Below, piece after piece: positions 24,183 to 35,619 of a stretch of DNA of 64,000 bases. Where the stretch lies: contig JAAEAF010014376.1 in assembly GCA_011037195.1 (NCBI GenBank), positions 1 to 64,000 on the forward strand, written 5' to 3'. How positions within the stretch are numbered: position 1 is the first letter of the stretch; each line of letters starts with the position of its first letter. The translations under genes were made by a program, and so were the position numbers. Below the pieces are notes generated by a model, which saw only the letters and a list, made by a program, of their open reading frames with translations, was not told the origin of the DNA and did not search any database. Source of the DNA: Triatoma infestans (Eukaryota > Arthropoda > Insecta > Hemiptera > Reduviidae).

Positions 24183-24484
24183 CAAAATGAAGCAGGCCAC
24201 CATGGAAAATGTCTCTAAAACTACTAAGTGGTTAGCGTATAGGACTCCCACGCGGAATACCTGGTTCCTAGTCCAGTTGTGCTGTCCTTAGATTTTTACT
24301 TCTTAGGAGCCTCTACAGTTCACTGTCTGGTGATGGACAGTGTTGTCTGTAACGAGTGAACACTACCCGGAGGTCGGCAGTGGACTGAGAAGACTCCGGG
24401 CGCCAATGACCATAGTCATAGTTGACGTGCCTTAAATTTAAAAAAAAAAAAAAAAAAAAATTACTCCCAAGCAAGAAAAAGGAA

Positions 24485-25175
24485 TTAGGATCGTTGTAAA
24501 TTTTGGAAATTGAGTTATAACCGGAAGTATATGTGTTTTATGATGCTTTGATTATGAAAATGCTCTCTATACATGTGTTTTTTTTTTGTTTTTTTTAACA
24601 AATTATCTCAAAAAAGGAAGACTAGCAGGAAGCTGAAAATTGCACTTCCGTTTTGATACTACCGCCGCACCTAACATGAAAGTTTTTGACAAAATCCATC
24701 ACTTTTATTTGAATAATTTTCCCTGGGTAAAATTGATTTGGTCTGCGTGTTAATTTTTTTTGGGGGGTTACAGTAGCGTTATACTTTCCCATAAAGTATT
24801 ACCCGTTCAGTACAATGTATGTATTGCTATTTTCTTACGATTGATTCTCCATCTAAGATCGCGGCTTGATTGTGTTCTATTTAATGTTTTTTTTTTTATT
24901 TTTTTGTAAATTATTTCTTTTTAATCTTGTAAAAGTATGTATTTTTTTTCCTGTATGATTTCCAAATTTGATTAATACCAAATTTGAAGAAAATCGGTTA
25001 ACCGGAAGCCATGACTTTATAGAATAGGTTTTCAGGTTTTTTTTTTTTTGGTGAATTTTATTGAAAAAGACAAGAACGATTTCCTTTAAATTTGAAACTG
25101 CATTGATAATATCTTATCATTTTTATTTATATGATTTCTTTTTCGAATAAAAATGATTCTTAAGTGATTTTGAAG
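24485..25175 (+). repeat. Dispersed repeat family R1
   Basis: R1 blocks in order: 'gagttataaccggaagtata' (24512-24531), 'ttatctcaaaaaagg' (24603-24617), 'cacttttatttgaataattt' (24700-24719), 'gaaaatcggttaaccggaag' (24988-25007), 'gaattttattgaaaaagac' (25053-25071). Same orientation as all other copies. Confidence 0.62.
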
Positions 25176-25584
25176 GCTGTGTGTTGGTTTTAAATTTAAA
25201 TTGCCGCAACAACATTTAGTTGTTGAAATAGATGGCTCTCCATACACTCGTACGTTCGTATATATAAGTATAACCCTATGAACTTTTTTTAATGGCCAGC
25301 TGAACTAAACTACGTAAACATTGCAATTTAAAAAAAAAAAAAAATTGTTAATTAAATTGTTATTAATTGGAGTAAGATAGTGTGAATGAATCACAATTGA
25401 TTTTTATTTATTTTTTCAATATTTGTATTCGGATGGTTCTTATATAACTATATTACGAGTAAATTGATGAACCTTACATTTTTCTTTCTTTTTTTTTTAA
25501 AGGAATCAGTTTGTTCAATATATTCTATGAAGAACTCGGAAATATCATAAGAATATAAAGTTAGAAATGAGAAATATTTATAAT

Positions 25585-26760
25585 AATAATAATAATAATA
25601 ATAATAAACCTTTATTTGTTATACAAATTATACATAGATAAATGATAAATTATAATAAAAGAAATATTGCATGGCTAAAAGCCGTCTGCAGGAGTTGGTA
25701 CATTCAATAGAAGAAAATAATAATTAATAATAATAGTAATAATGATAAAAGAAAAATGAAATCATATAACAGTGAAAGAAACATTAAATAATATTTTCAC
25801 CAAATTTCTATAATGTAAAGTAAAAAATAGAAGGAAGTAATATAGGTAATAATACAGACATAAAGATAATTAAATAAAAGAAACAAGTAAATTCTGGTAA
25901 TGAAATACAAAGTTATGATTGTGTTGATTTTATAATTATATTAATAGAAAACAAAAATTGTAAAAATAAATTGACCACTTCTGACTAAAATAACTGTATG
26001 GATTTAAAAGTTATGAATGGAAGAATCCGTCTCCTTTAAGAATTTTAATTCTAAGACTCCCATGCTTTTCTGGAAAATTTCACAAGTGGATGGCAGTCTA
26101 GTTGAGGATAGCAACTGAACAATCTGGGGTCCGGAAATATTAGAGCATCCCATATATTTAATGCGAAGCTCATTTAATCTCGGACACTCTGCCAAAAAAA
26201 TTGGAAAAGATCCTCCCTCACTCCAAACGTACATAATGCACAAAGTCTCTTTATCCTCCTCGCTGTCTAATCATGGCACGCTACCCAAATTTACTAACTC
26301 GCCACTCAATCGGAAGAACCATCTCAAATCAATCAGCTTACTTTTGTGATCCAGATTTTTTTACCAAAATAGGCCCCAAATTCCATTTTAATAGTAGTCA
26401 GTTCCCTGTAGAAGAAGGAAGCTTTCCGTATTTTTAGCTCTTCTAACAGATTCGTCCCTAGTGGTTGCGAGGTTTTTTGCTCTTAACAATAATAGTTGTG
26501 ACTGCCATTGATTGTGACTGGCCAATGAAGTGTCAAACTCCACAGAGTGTTTCTCGCCAAGATTCTTCCAGCGTCCAAAGAAAGCTGCGTTTCGCTTGAT
26601 TACTTCGAGAGCTACAATACGAGACAGTCGAAATGAGGATAGGGCTAATACTTTAAGGAAATATTTAAAGTGCAGATGTAGAGTAAAGAGGAAGGAATAA
26701 GGGGTCCATGGCGGTTTCGATATGGAGCATGTAATTAGGAGTACAGGAAGGGAGTGCAAA
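25585..26760 (-). pseudogene. LINE 3' end: C-terminal polymerase fragment, 3' UTR and (TTA)n tail
   Basis: Minus strand. 26759-26388 is open and contains SFRLSRIVALEVIKRN and ASHNQWQSQLLLLRAKN. After a frameshift comes RLSGELVNLGSVP, then FLAECPRLNELRIKYMG (cysteine-knuckle region) ending at 26004. About 400 bp of 3' UTR follows, with 'ctgcagacggcttttagcc' (complement of 25678-25696) and 'aataaaggtttattatt' leading into a triplet-repeat tail at 25581-25608. This is the usual 3' layout of I/R1-like LINEs. RT catalytic motifs are absent. Confidence 0.72.
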
Positions 26761-27525
26761 TAGTTTTTTAATAAAATGCCGCTGAAATTGTTCGAGAGAG
26801 AAATATTTATAAATATATCATATAGTTCGGAAGTGTCAAACTTAGATTACTACACTGATTTTTTTATCTAAGAGCCATGAGACATGCAAGTTGGGTTTGC
26901 GAGTTGCTGACCCATTACTATCAGTCTCTCTCCCAGTTTGTCGTGAAATATTACATATAAACGTAATAATCTGTTTAAATTATATTATTTGAGTAGAATT
27001 TTTTTTAAAAATGGTTTCCTTGATTGAAATAATAAACAGATCTCATAGCCGTTCTAATCGTCACAAAAAAAAAAAAAAAAACTGGTTCTCATAATTAGTT
27101 CATGACCTAATTAATTTTTGATTAGTTTCCGTTTTAAAATATTGTTCTTTTAAAATACGTTCAAAACTTTATTTACATTTTTGATTTGTTGAATATTTTG
27201 TTTGGCCACTCATCATAACGCATCAGTGACTTAAGTTCTGGTCGGGTGTAAGCTGGCTATTTGGTTCCTACAGTTGATCCAGTATTATGATGCTTTACGT
27301 GGTATGTATTTTAGAGGCATATATTGATTATTGACCAGGGAAATGTGTTTTGATCACGGTTTAATAGAGCTTATGTCTAAATTTCCTTAGAATTATATAT
27401 ATTCGCCTAATACATAGAGAGATATCTTACCCCACAACTATTCTTAGTAGATCTAATCTAATCTTCACTAATGAAGCAAAAAGTAAAATATTGAAATTAT
27501 TTTTTCCCTTCGAGTAGATTAGATT
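26761..27525. other. Non-coding spacer
   Basis: I recognise no gene or repeat. An A tract lies at 27064-27080. Confidence 0.35.
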
Positions 27526-27527
27526 CT

Positions 27528-28317
27528 AACGGGGGAATTGGCTCTTCAGCCTACGCCGCCGCGACACCCCAAGGATCTATTGTAGCACCCCCTGTTGGAG
27601 ACCCTCCCCCGATCCTGTCCTTAGCCGGAATTGGGGGGCGGGGCTACCAGGTGGTCAATCAGAGCACCCTCTCGAGTCCTACTTGCCTTAAAAGACTTAA
27701 TAGGTCTGAGAGAGAGCCCTGGCTGAGGGAAGCTTGTTGGCACCAGCTTCTCTTTACTTGGCGAGGTACCTTAGCCAAACCAGACCCTCGGACTGACATA
27801 CCACATGCAATGCCGTCTCCTCTTCTTCCTGACAAAACCTACACAGGCTATCCGTTGCCAGGCCCATGCGATGCATGTGCTTAATTAATCTACAATGGCC
27901 AGTGCGAACGCCAACTGCTATCCTTATGGCCGCCCGGCCTAGTTGGAGTAATTCTGCAGTTAGCTTGGGCGAGTAGCTATAGATAAACTTTTTCGCCTGT
28001 CTCTGGCCTGGAGTTTTGACCCACCATTCCCTTGATCGGTCCTGCATCCATAGCTTAATGGATGCACTCCTGAGGCATCTTGAGACACCACAGAACGGCT
28101 CCGGCCCGATAAGTGCTCTCATTGAACCCTCCCGGGCCAGGCGGTCCGCCGCCTCATTGCCTCTGTAACCCGAGTGCCCAGGTACCCAAACCAGGAAGAC
28201 CTTATTATGGCTACTAATTTCCCTGAGTGCACCTAGGCAGTCTCCCTTCCAGTAAATGTTCTTTAACTTAATGTACAATTTAATTAAAATAGATTTAATA
28301 AAGAAAACGGTGATCAT
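27528..28317 (-). pseudogene. LINE RNase H domain and C-terminal tail
   Basis: A minus-strand open frame of 187 codons (28317-27754) holds the end of a retrotransposon RNase H domain, WVPGHSGYRGNEAADRLARE, with the catalytic-site histidine and aspartate. A tail follows with TGHCRLIKHMHRMGL and the knuckle CRFCQEEEETALHVVC. The frame runs on toward a GC-rich 3' region ending near 27528. This layout (APE-RT-RNase H-knuckle) is typical of I/R1/LOA-type LINEs. The upstream RT is missing. The fragment keeps an unusually long open frame and higher GC than its surroundings, so it is relatively young. Confidence 0.85.
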
Positions 28318-30868
28318 TTGAAAATTTTATTACGTGGTTGTCAGTGATGCGTATTTTCGAAATGTACATTTTACACAACATCTTTCTGTTGTTTTTGTTT
28401 TTTGTTTTTTTTATTTTTTTAGAAATCAGTTGATAATTTTTTTTTTGTTTTAACAATATTATTTAGTTTTTCAATGGAGAAAAACTTTCTGAAACTATAA
28501 TCAAACATTGATAATTTCTGACAATATTTATCAACTATGTAACTTAACGGAACTAATTTAACGTTTTATCGTTCCTAAAAAATCAAAAATAAAAATTCCC
28601 GGGAGAGCCACAAAGTTTTTAACAAAGTCAGATGCAGTTTGCGATCAGGCGGTCAATTTTTTTGTAACTTGTTTTTTTTTTTTTATCCAGATGGTTTTGT
28701 TTTATTAAAGATGCAATGACTGAAATATTTAAAGGTGAAATAGGAAAATTTAATTACCTATAATTTATAGGTAGGTAGTTATTGATAATAATTGTTAAAT
28801 TTTCATAAAGTAATATTAAAATTAAACAATTTTCCATTCAACATATTAATTTAATTAATTAATTTAATAATATGATAAGAATAAAATCAATGAATTTTAT
28901 GACATTTATTTATTAAAAGTGAAACCAAGATTTAATGTGTTTTATTCTAAGATTTAATATATAAATTATACCATTATTTATTTAAACAATATTTATTGGA
29001 AATCTTAATTATATTGAATATACATAAAAATCAAAATTGGAAAACTGATAATATTATAAATAAATGAAGGAAAAAATATAATAGAATATATTCATTCAAG
29101 TAAAAAACATAAGAGGTAAGACCGGCCATTGTTGACGGGGCTAAAGATGGCTTCCTGCCCGGCCGGGCCACCATACCATCTGCCTGGGGGACCTATACTA
29201 TATACTATTCTTTTTTACAGGCCATTTTTAAAGTAACTTATTACCAATCTTATTAATTATTTGATTTAAATATTTGTATTAATGTTCATTTTTATCTGAT
29301 ATTTTTTTCGCATACTATTATAGAATTATTTATAACAAAACATCAAAAAAAAAAAAAAAAAAGTTGTTATTACATCTTCTTAAATTTAAACAGTGAAATC
29401 TATATTAAGTAATTGTTGAAGTCTTTGAAGAGCAATAAAAACTACCATAAAATCTTAATTGAATAAATTAATATAAATTAAATTAAAATTAAAAGTAATA
29501 TCCAGCTTTCGTCATAAAAAAAAAGAAGGTTGTAATCAATTCAAATGCAGTTTGATAGTCGGTAATAGCTTAACAAAAATAAATAAATAAATGAATCATT
29601 CTATTTAATTAAACGAATTTATAAAATACAATTACTTTTTTTCTTTATTATACTCGTATAAAGATTTTATAAATTTCGTCATTGTTTTAAATTTAAAAAA
29701 ATAAATTTTATAAAACCAGATTTACTAATAAAACAATTAAATAAAAAAAAATAATTTATCAATAATTATAATTGAAATCCTGAATTCCATTTGCTGCCCC
29801 CCCCCCCACTCACCAATACCTCTCTGAAACAGACTAATCAAAGAGTATATATCTGGTGTGTAGAGTTATTTATAAATGTTAATATTATTTTGACTGTATT
29901 ATAAGAACTAAAAACATTTGTTCTGTTATAATTTTTGAGAAGAGTTCGATTTTTTGTCATTTGTTTTTTTTTTTTTTTTTTTTTTAGGTATAATGCAAAA
30001 TAATAGATTAAAAAAAAAAATTACGTTGTTTCAATATTTCCGTATTGTAATTTATAATCTGTAATAAATTTGTATTTATTTATTTATTTATTTTTTTCAC
30101 TATTCAGTCGTATTGTTTATTAACGCCGATTGATTATGTTCGATTTTGATTTGTTGAACTTTTAACATATTAACTGGCCTTTTTATTCATTTTTTCTTTA
30201 ATCAAAACCTTAAATCGTTGTATTTATTTAAATTGCGTTAAATTAGAATTCTTTATATTAATGTGATTATAATAAAAAAAAAAAATAATTAAATATGTAA
30301 ATATTTATTTATTAATAAATAACATAATAATCTAATGGAATTAAAGTAACTTAAAATAATTTCGAAAGATTGAGTTTTTAGAATAAATTTAATAAAAAAT
30401 ATTTAAATTAATTATTTAATTAATTTTTTTTTTTTTTTCTTATTTAAATAAAATTAATTGAGAGTATTTTTAGATTTTCTTAAAAAAATTTTTTGATTAT
30501 TCAAATATAAATAAGATTTAATAGAAGAGAAATAATATTACAATTTATGACCTGGAATGCAAAAGAATCTTTTGGGGGTCCGTCGTGGAAAGTTTTCAAA
30601 GGTCTATTCTCTTATTTTCACTAATCTATAAATGAAATCTTGTATTTCTTTCACTTCTAATAATATAAACAATAAATTACAACACTATAAGCTTTATATC
30701 TATCTGTGGTCCATCCATAACAATACCAGATATTTTTTCTGTTTACGTTTTTCGACATTCTTCATAATTATCTTGGTATAGTCCACTTGTAAAAAAACCC
30801 AAATATTTATTAATTTTAGCCAAGTATGTAATTTTTATTTGGCAATTAATACGTAATTTTATAAAATT
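28318..30868. other. Long AT-rich spacer with one GC-rich island
   Basis: Mostly A/T tracts. The exception is 29115-29190, with 'gaccggccattgttgacggg' and 'aagatggcttcctgcccgg', a YY1-like ATGGC context and about 60% GC by eye. The ATG at 29146 opens a frame of about 25 codons. A C9-type run is at 29799-29808. No gene can be supported. Confidence 0.35.
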
Positions 30869-31205
30869 AGGAATAATAGCATAACGGCAAGAGAGAGAGA
30901 GAGAACACAAGCCCAACCGAGAGAAAACAGACTCTCTCTGGTACTCTCGGACCAGAGCAGGCTAGAGTGGGGAGAACCTGTATATAAGCCAGTGAGAGAT
31001 CCTAGACATCTATCTATCAGATTCAAAAATACATCACATCATGTCATAAATCTACTCTAACTTAAAACTAAATCTTTATTCGATTAAAACCATTACAAGT
31101 CCAGTGCAGTTTGTATAGACTTATAGCCATATTATAACAGTGTCTTCATATCTCGTCTAATTAATCAATCCCAATTTCTCTTCTCATCAACTCCATTATA
31201 ATAGT
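30869..31205 (+). mobile_element. Solo LTR, family L1, copy 2
   Basis: Matches copy 1 along its length: GAGA tract (30888-30904), 'cagactctctctggtactct' (30927-30946), 'gctagagtggggagaacctg', TATA box (30980-30987), 'caagtccagtgcagtttgta', and the end 'catcaactccattataat'. The first bases (aataatagcataacggc) are diverged from TGTAA. Confidence 0.72.
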
Positions 31206-31980
31206 TTTTTTGTTTTTTTTGATCATTTCTTTCCTAATTATTCATCTTTTGAAGATTACATTATATAAAAAAAATATAATCCTATATTCAGGATTGTTTT
31301 TTTAAATACATAATTGCATTTCTTCAAATAGAAAGTTTTAATGATTAATAATCCTAGGGTTTACCCCTGGCCATGCTGAGCAATATATTGTGGTTGGAAG
31401 CCACATAAGCCATATAATAAGTTAGTAAGTACTTCCCGAGCTCGAGTTAGAGGAAGAAAAAAATGACTAAGGGCGCTAATGAACACAGCAGTCAATGAGC
31501 AAAATAAAATAAATAAAAAAAACCTTTCTTGGAAATGACAGAGAAAAGCGACCATCTAGTACAGAATTAACAGAATAATTTTAACTGCCGGAGAAAATAT
31601 TAAAATGTGCAAATCAATAATATTTATAATGAAAAAAAAGATATATATTTTAATTATAATGAAAATTATTATTATATATATTACAATAAGCGCATACGTT
31701 TTGGATTTTACAATTTTACTTCGATTCTTTAACAAATTCCCTGAAGCTTTTCCATTTTCACTAGAAATAAAACATTCCTTCTATTTATATGTTTTTATAT
31801 AGATAATTTTCCTTTATAAATAGTTTTGATTGATGCAGGACAAAATTTCTATTTAACACGCGATTTGAAATGTCATATAGAAGTGTTCAACCTCCAGTTT
31901 CACACATGGGTGTACAGCCACAAATAAAAGTGTCCCCCCCACTATACAAATAATAAAATTGTATTAAAATTATTATTAAT
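31206..31980. other. Non-coding AT-rich spacer
   Basis: I recognise no gene. The minus-strand frame 31555-31361 has hydrophobic, F/L-rich composition but no identifiable domain. Confidence 0.35.
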
Positions 31981-31981
31981 A

Positions 31982-32370
31982 GTGTAAACTCCCGATTATC
32001 CGTGTATGAATTTATATAAAAAAAAAAAAAAATTATATGTATATGTATTTTTTAAAGACATATTTGCTCCCTTTTATGTTTACGCATCGACCAATGGGAA
32101 TTCCAGGACAACGACATAAATAGCGCTTAGAAAAATTTGAACTGATATTAAAAAAAAAAAATCATTAAAAGATCCCTACCAACAAACCAAAATAACAGAT
32201 TTCCTTAATAAGAATGACATTAAACATGTCTAAAATAATTGTCTGCCTTAGAAATGTATAATATGTTGTATTTTAGAAATAAATAATTATAGTTCAGATT
32301 ATCAGTGTTTTTAGATTATCCGTGCCGCCTCTCCCCATCATTAGCCCGGATAATCGGGAGTTTAGTGTAT
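31982..32370. mobile_element. Pogo/Tigger-like MITE
   Basis: The left end has 'taaactcccgattatccgtg' (31985-32004); the right end has 'cccggataatcgggagttta' (32344-32363), its inverted counterpart. The 'CTCCCGATTATCCG' signature is close to the terminal repeats of pogo/Tigger DNA transposons. About 390 bp with no transposase, so non-autonomous. The outermost bases are diverged, and the TA duplication cannot be fixed exactly. Confidence 0.72.
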
Positions 32371-33330
32371 TTTCAAAAATAGATTAAGAAAAATTTTTCA
32401 TTTTCTATTTCATGAGCTCCTACAAAAAAATAATTCAAGATGCTGTCCAAATAAAATTCGTTAAAAAAAAAAAAATAAAAAACTTTGGCATTTTATAAAT
32501 TCATAGAAAAAATTGAAACGTTGTTTTGAAGTTAAGGATCCTTTCTAATTTTAAATTATATTTCAATATCTTTTATTATCAACTCTATTATTTATAAAAT
32601 AGATTACAATTTTAAATACCTTATTTAAATCTATAAACTTATAAATAGTAATACGTTGTCCCGGTTTATATGCCAGTTATTATTTTAAAAAAATTATCAG
32701 TGCGTAGTAGAATTTTAAGAGTGATAAAAATTTGATGGCGTACTCATATTAACGGCCACCTGTTTTTAGTATTGAGGTAAGTAGTTCAACATTAGAAGCT
32801 AATTTATTAGTTCTAAATCAGGTAAGCTAATTTAGAGTTCTAACGAAAGTATCTTTAACATATGAAATGTGCAATTATAACAAAGAAAAATCTGATTATT
32901 GTTATTTATATATTTATCATCTTTATAAATCTTTCTAAAATATTGTAATTATTTGCATGATAATAATCAAGAAATCTTTCGTGTGTCGTTGCACAATGTA
33001 AATTCACTTTAACTTTTATAATTTTTTAGTTTTATTTTTTTGGAAATATTATGCCATGTTTTAAATGATTATGTTGAAGGGGTGTGGAATAGTAGATTAA
33101 CTCTCAAAGATTTATGTTTGAATTAAGTACCTTATATTAGGTTAAATTTTGGTTTTTATCTGAGTTTGGGGGCGGGGATTTTAAGGACATTATATAATTA
33201 GATAATATTACTGATTAGGGTTAACAAGGGCAAAGAGTATTTTTAGAAAGGAAAACCGACCTTTTGTCATGCAGTCTTACAATTTATTGTTAGGAACCGA
33301 AAATTGCTGGTAATAATGGAAAAAAAATCT
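32371..33330. other. Non-coding AT-rich spacer
   Basis: I recognise nothing. Confidence 0.35.
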
Positions 33331-33407
33331 GTTGAATAGTCTGGCTCTACCTACTTTCTCTCGCTTTACTCAACTTCCATTATCAAGTAAAGCTGGTCAC
33401 TCTCTTT

Positions 33408-33495
33408 CTCTCTCCCTCACACACACACACACGCGTGCACACACCACATACGCACACACAAAACACGACACAACCGAGCACAGGCACGCACACAG
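33408..33495. repeat. CA-rich microsatellite-like tract
   Basis: Short CT repeats (33400-33416) run into imperfect (CA)n. The long frame across it reads S/L then H/T repeats and is not a real gene. Confidence 0.7.
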
Positions 33496-34021
33496 ACGAG
33501 GAAAGAAAATGACCAATTTTTTTCAAAAAAGTCTTTCAAATGTTGACAAAATGTTTGGAAAACTTAGATTGTTCTTAAAATTAAGTGGAAAATTTATCGA
33601 TTCAAACAAACTCAAATGATATATTAGAAATAAATCCAACTTTACATGTCCCAAAGAAAATGCTTGCTCCGAATAACGTAAAAGTGGGTGGCCAACACAA
33701 GTTTAATAAGCATACAATCTATAAAGATAATAAAGCGTTCGGAAAACTAAAAAAAAAAAAAAATTAAAAGCAGAACCCTGTGGTGTGGTGTTTCCATTAA
33801 ACAAGAAACCGTTAAGGCATTTTTAGGAAATGCGAATTACTGGGAAAAAAGACTGGGAAAGCGGTACCATTGAAACCAGCCTGAAACCTTCATGTTTCAG
33901 AAGGTTCTATGGTTTGACATTTGAATGTATATGTTTGACATTTATATTGCATGACCATGGTTAATTATAATGGATGATCACTTAAGTGATTTTCATTTTT
34001 ATCTTTCCCTTACCTATGGTA

Positions 34022-34395
34022 TAAGCCCGCAAGGGAGTAGCGACCCCACGGGGTACCACAGCTCAGTACTTCATGCGCTTTGTCAGAACAGTACACAATA
34101 CCGTTAAGCTATATACAATCTACTCTTTACAGACAAGGACAAACACAGTACACAAACTCCGTTCCTAGTTAATTGGCCTAAGCCAAAGTAGCAACGCGGA
34201 GATTCCGGATTGGGATCCAGCATACTGTCCTCAGATTTTCTCTTCCTAGGACCCCTACAATCACTGTCCGGTGATGGGCAGTGTTGTCTGTAGTTAGAGA
34301 ACACTGCTTGGAGGCAGGCTGTGCATTGGAGAAGGCTCCGAGGGAGGACAATAGATCATTCAGGTCGCAGTGCAATAATCCCCTACAACAATCAC
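34022..34395 (+). mobile_element. Composite SINE, type A with 5' extension
   Basis: Starts near 'gcccgcaagggagtagcgac', followed by a 140-bp extension ('acagctcagtacttcatgcg', 'cagacaaggacaaacacagt', 'tagttaattggcctaagcc'). The A box of the tRNA-like head has been deleted: 'aagccaa' joins directly to 'agtagcaacgcggag'. The B-box region is decayed ('ggattgggatcc'). The shared body (34226-34350) and the type A end ('tgcaataatcccctacaaca') follow. The B2-like promoter is therefore broken in this copy. Confidence 0.72.
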
Positions 34396-35619
34396 CTCTG
34401 GAGTAAGATCCTGTCAAATTTTTGAAGTAGAGTTTTCTTCGAAAATAGGAGCAAGCATGTTTTGCGGTTCCCTGAATAAGAAAAAAAGTTTCTAGAGAAC
34501 GGTCGGGGTGTGTATGCGGGATGTGCCCCTCCCCCCCCAAAAAACCATTATATCTGTTAAAATCTGAGATTAAAGAATATTTGTCATTTTATACATAACT
34601 GTAGCAACTAGATTATGAGAAAATTGCGAATAGATTTTTAAAACAATAATACATATTGTGTGCATCATAGTTGAACTGAATTGTATGGTTGTTAAATAAA
34701 TAAATCACTATTTTGGGGGAGGGGGGCATCGACAGCTTTGGCTATTAGCATACACTATTATTATTATTAATTATAATAATTTCATACCATCCAATCATTA
34801 ATAATTATTTTCACTTAGAATTAATGATAGTCTTCTTTGTCTTTGGTAGCATTAATCGTGGCTCTATAACTTCGAGGGCTTTAAACGTTGCTGATCCATT
34901 AACCTAAGTAAAAATGAATAGAAGATCATAATAATTGTGGATGTTAGAAGCTCAATGTAAACTGAATTGGAGAAGAGAAATATGCAAATCATCCGTCCTC
35001 CAATAATCACGTCACTAGGCCTAGAACCTTCAAACGCTTTTGCGTCATAGGCTTGATTTAGTCTATTATGAATTTCAATTATTGAAGATATATGAATGTT
35101 ATTAGAGGTATAGATGTTAATGACCTTCGGAGAAAAATTCATTTAATTTAATATAAGTTGAGCATTAATTGTATGAAATATACTTCTGATGCTCTGTAAG
35201 TCAGAATAGATCAATTTTAGAATTTAATCTAAAAAATATTGTTCGCTAGATATATATAGAGGTCTATAGGCTGGGACTCATTCTTAGAAGTCAAAGGCAT
35301 GTTCAGGATTTCAATATTTTTTAGGGAAATGAATCTCTTTCTTACTTTTGAAACGTGTAGTTTTGAAACCAGCAAGGAAGGTGATTGAGTTAATAGCAAG
35401 AAATTCATTCACTGAGTGGGGCTGTATCATTATTTGCATCTGGATGCAGAACTATAATCTATTTCTTTAGTTTCCTCCCAATATAGTTTTAAGAGAGATA
35501 CTGTAATACATTGTATTCGTAATAGTTTATACATTATATTTTCTATTACGATTAAAAGATACATCAAAGAGGGCTTATGGCTATAGTAAGAGAAACTTGA
35601 ACTGTTTTTATCCTACCAC
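34396..35619. other. Non-coding spacer
   Basis: Includes a C8 run (34531-34539) and a G-rich run (34715-34727). A minus-strand open frame 35142-34864 (92 codons) has no recognisable domain and I do not call it a gene. Confidence 0.35.

Larger units (their letters stand above)
23771..24230. mobile_element. Inverted-repeat hammerhead element with 12-bp target duplication
   Basis: The element proper spans 23783-24218, flanked by aactactaagtg at 23771-23782 and 24219-24230. The left arm starts ttgttgtggtggttggttcc (complement of the family's right end); the right arm ends 'catggaaaatgtctct'. The arms carry a hammerhead-like motif each. The centre (about 23925-24080) is unlike other copies and includes a 30-A run (23978-24007), perhaps a nested A-tailed insertion. 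No protein is encoded. Confidence 0.82.
23763..24440 (+). mobile_element. SINE type B, split by a hammerhead element
   Basis: The first 20 bp of the SINE head ('gggaaataactactaagtg', 23763-23782) are separated from the rest (24219-24440) by the hammerhead element. Rejoining at the duplicated aactactaagtg matches the head of the copy at 61733-61941 on the other strand. The remainder has the shared SINE body ('cttaggagcctctacagttc', 'gatggacagtgttgtctgta') and ends 'gacgtgccttaaattt' plus about 20 A. So the SINE was here first and the hammerhead unit landed in it. Confidence 0.8.

Noticed and set aside
19630..24440. CRISPR array
   Set aside because: Repeats are inverted, irregularly spaced and belong to dispersed elements; the window looks eukaryotic.
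34030..34180. 5S rRNA origin of the SINE 5' extension
   Set aside because: 'taccacagctcagtac' resembles part of 5S RNA, but the internal promoter boxes of 5S (A, IE and C) are not found.
34864..35142. 92-codon minus-strand frame
   Set aside because: No domain, no supporting context.
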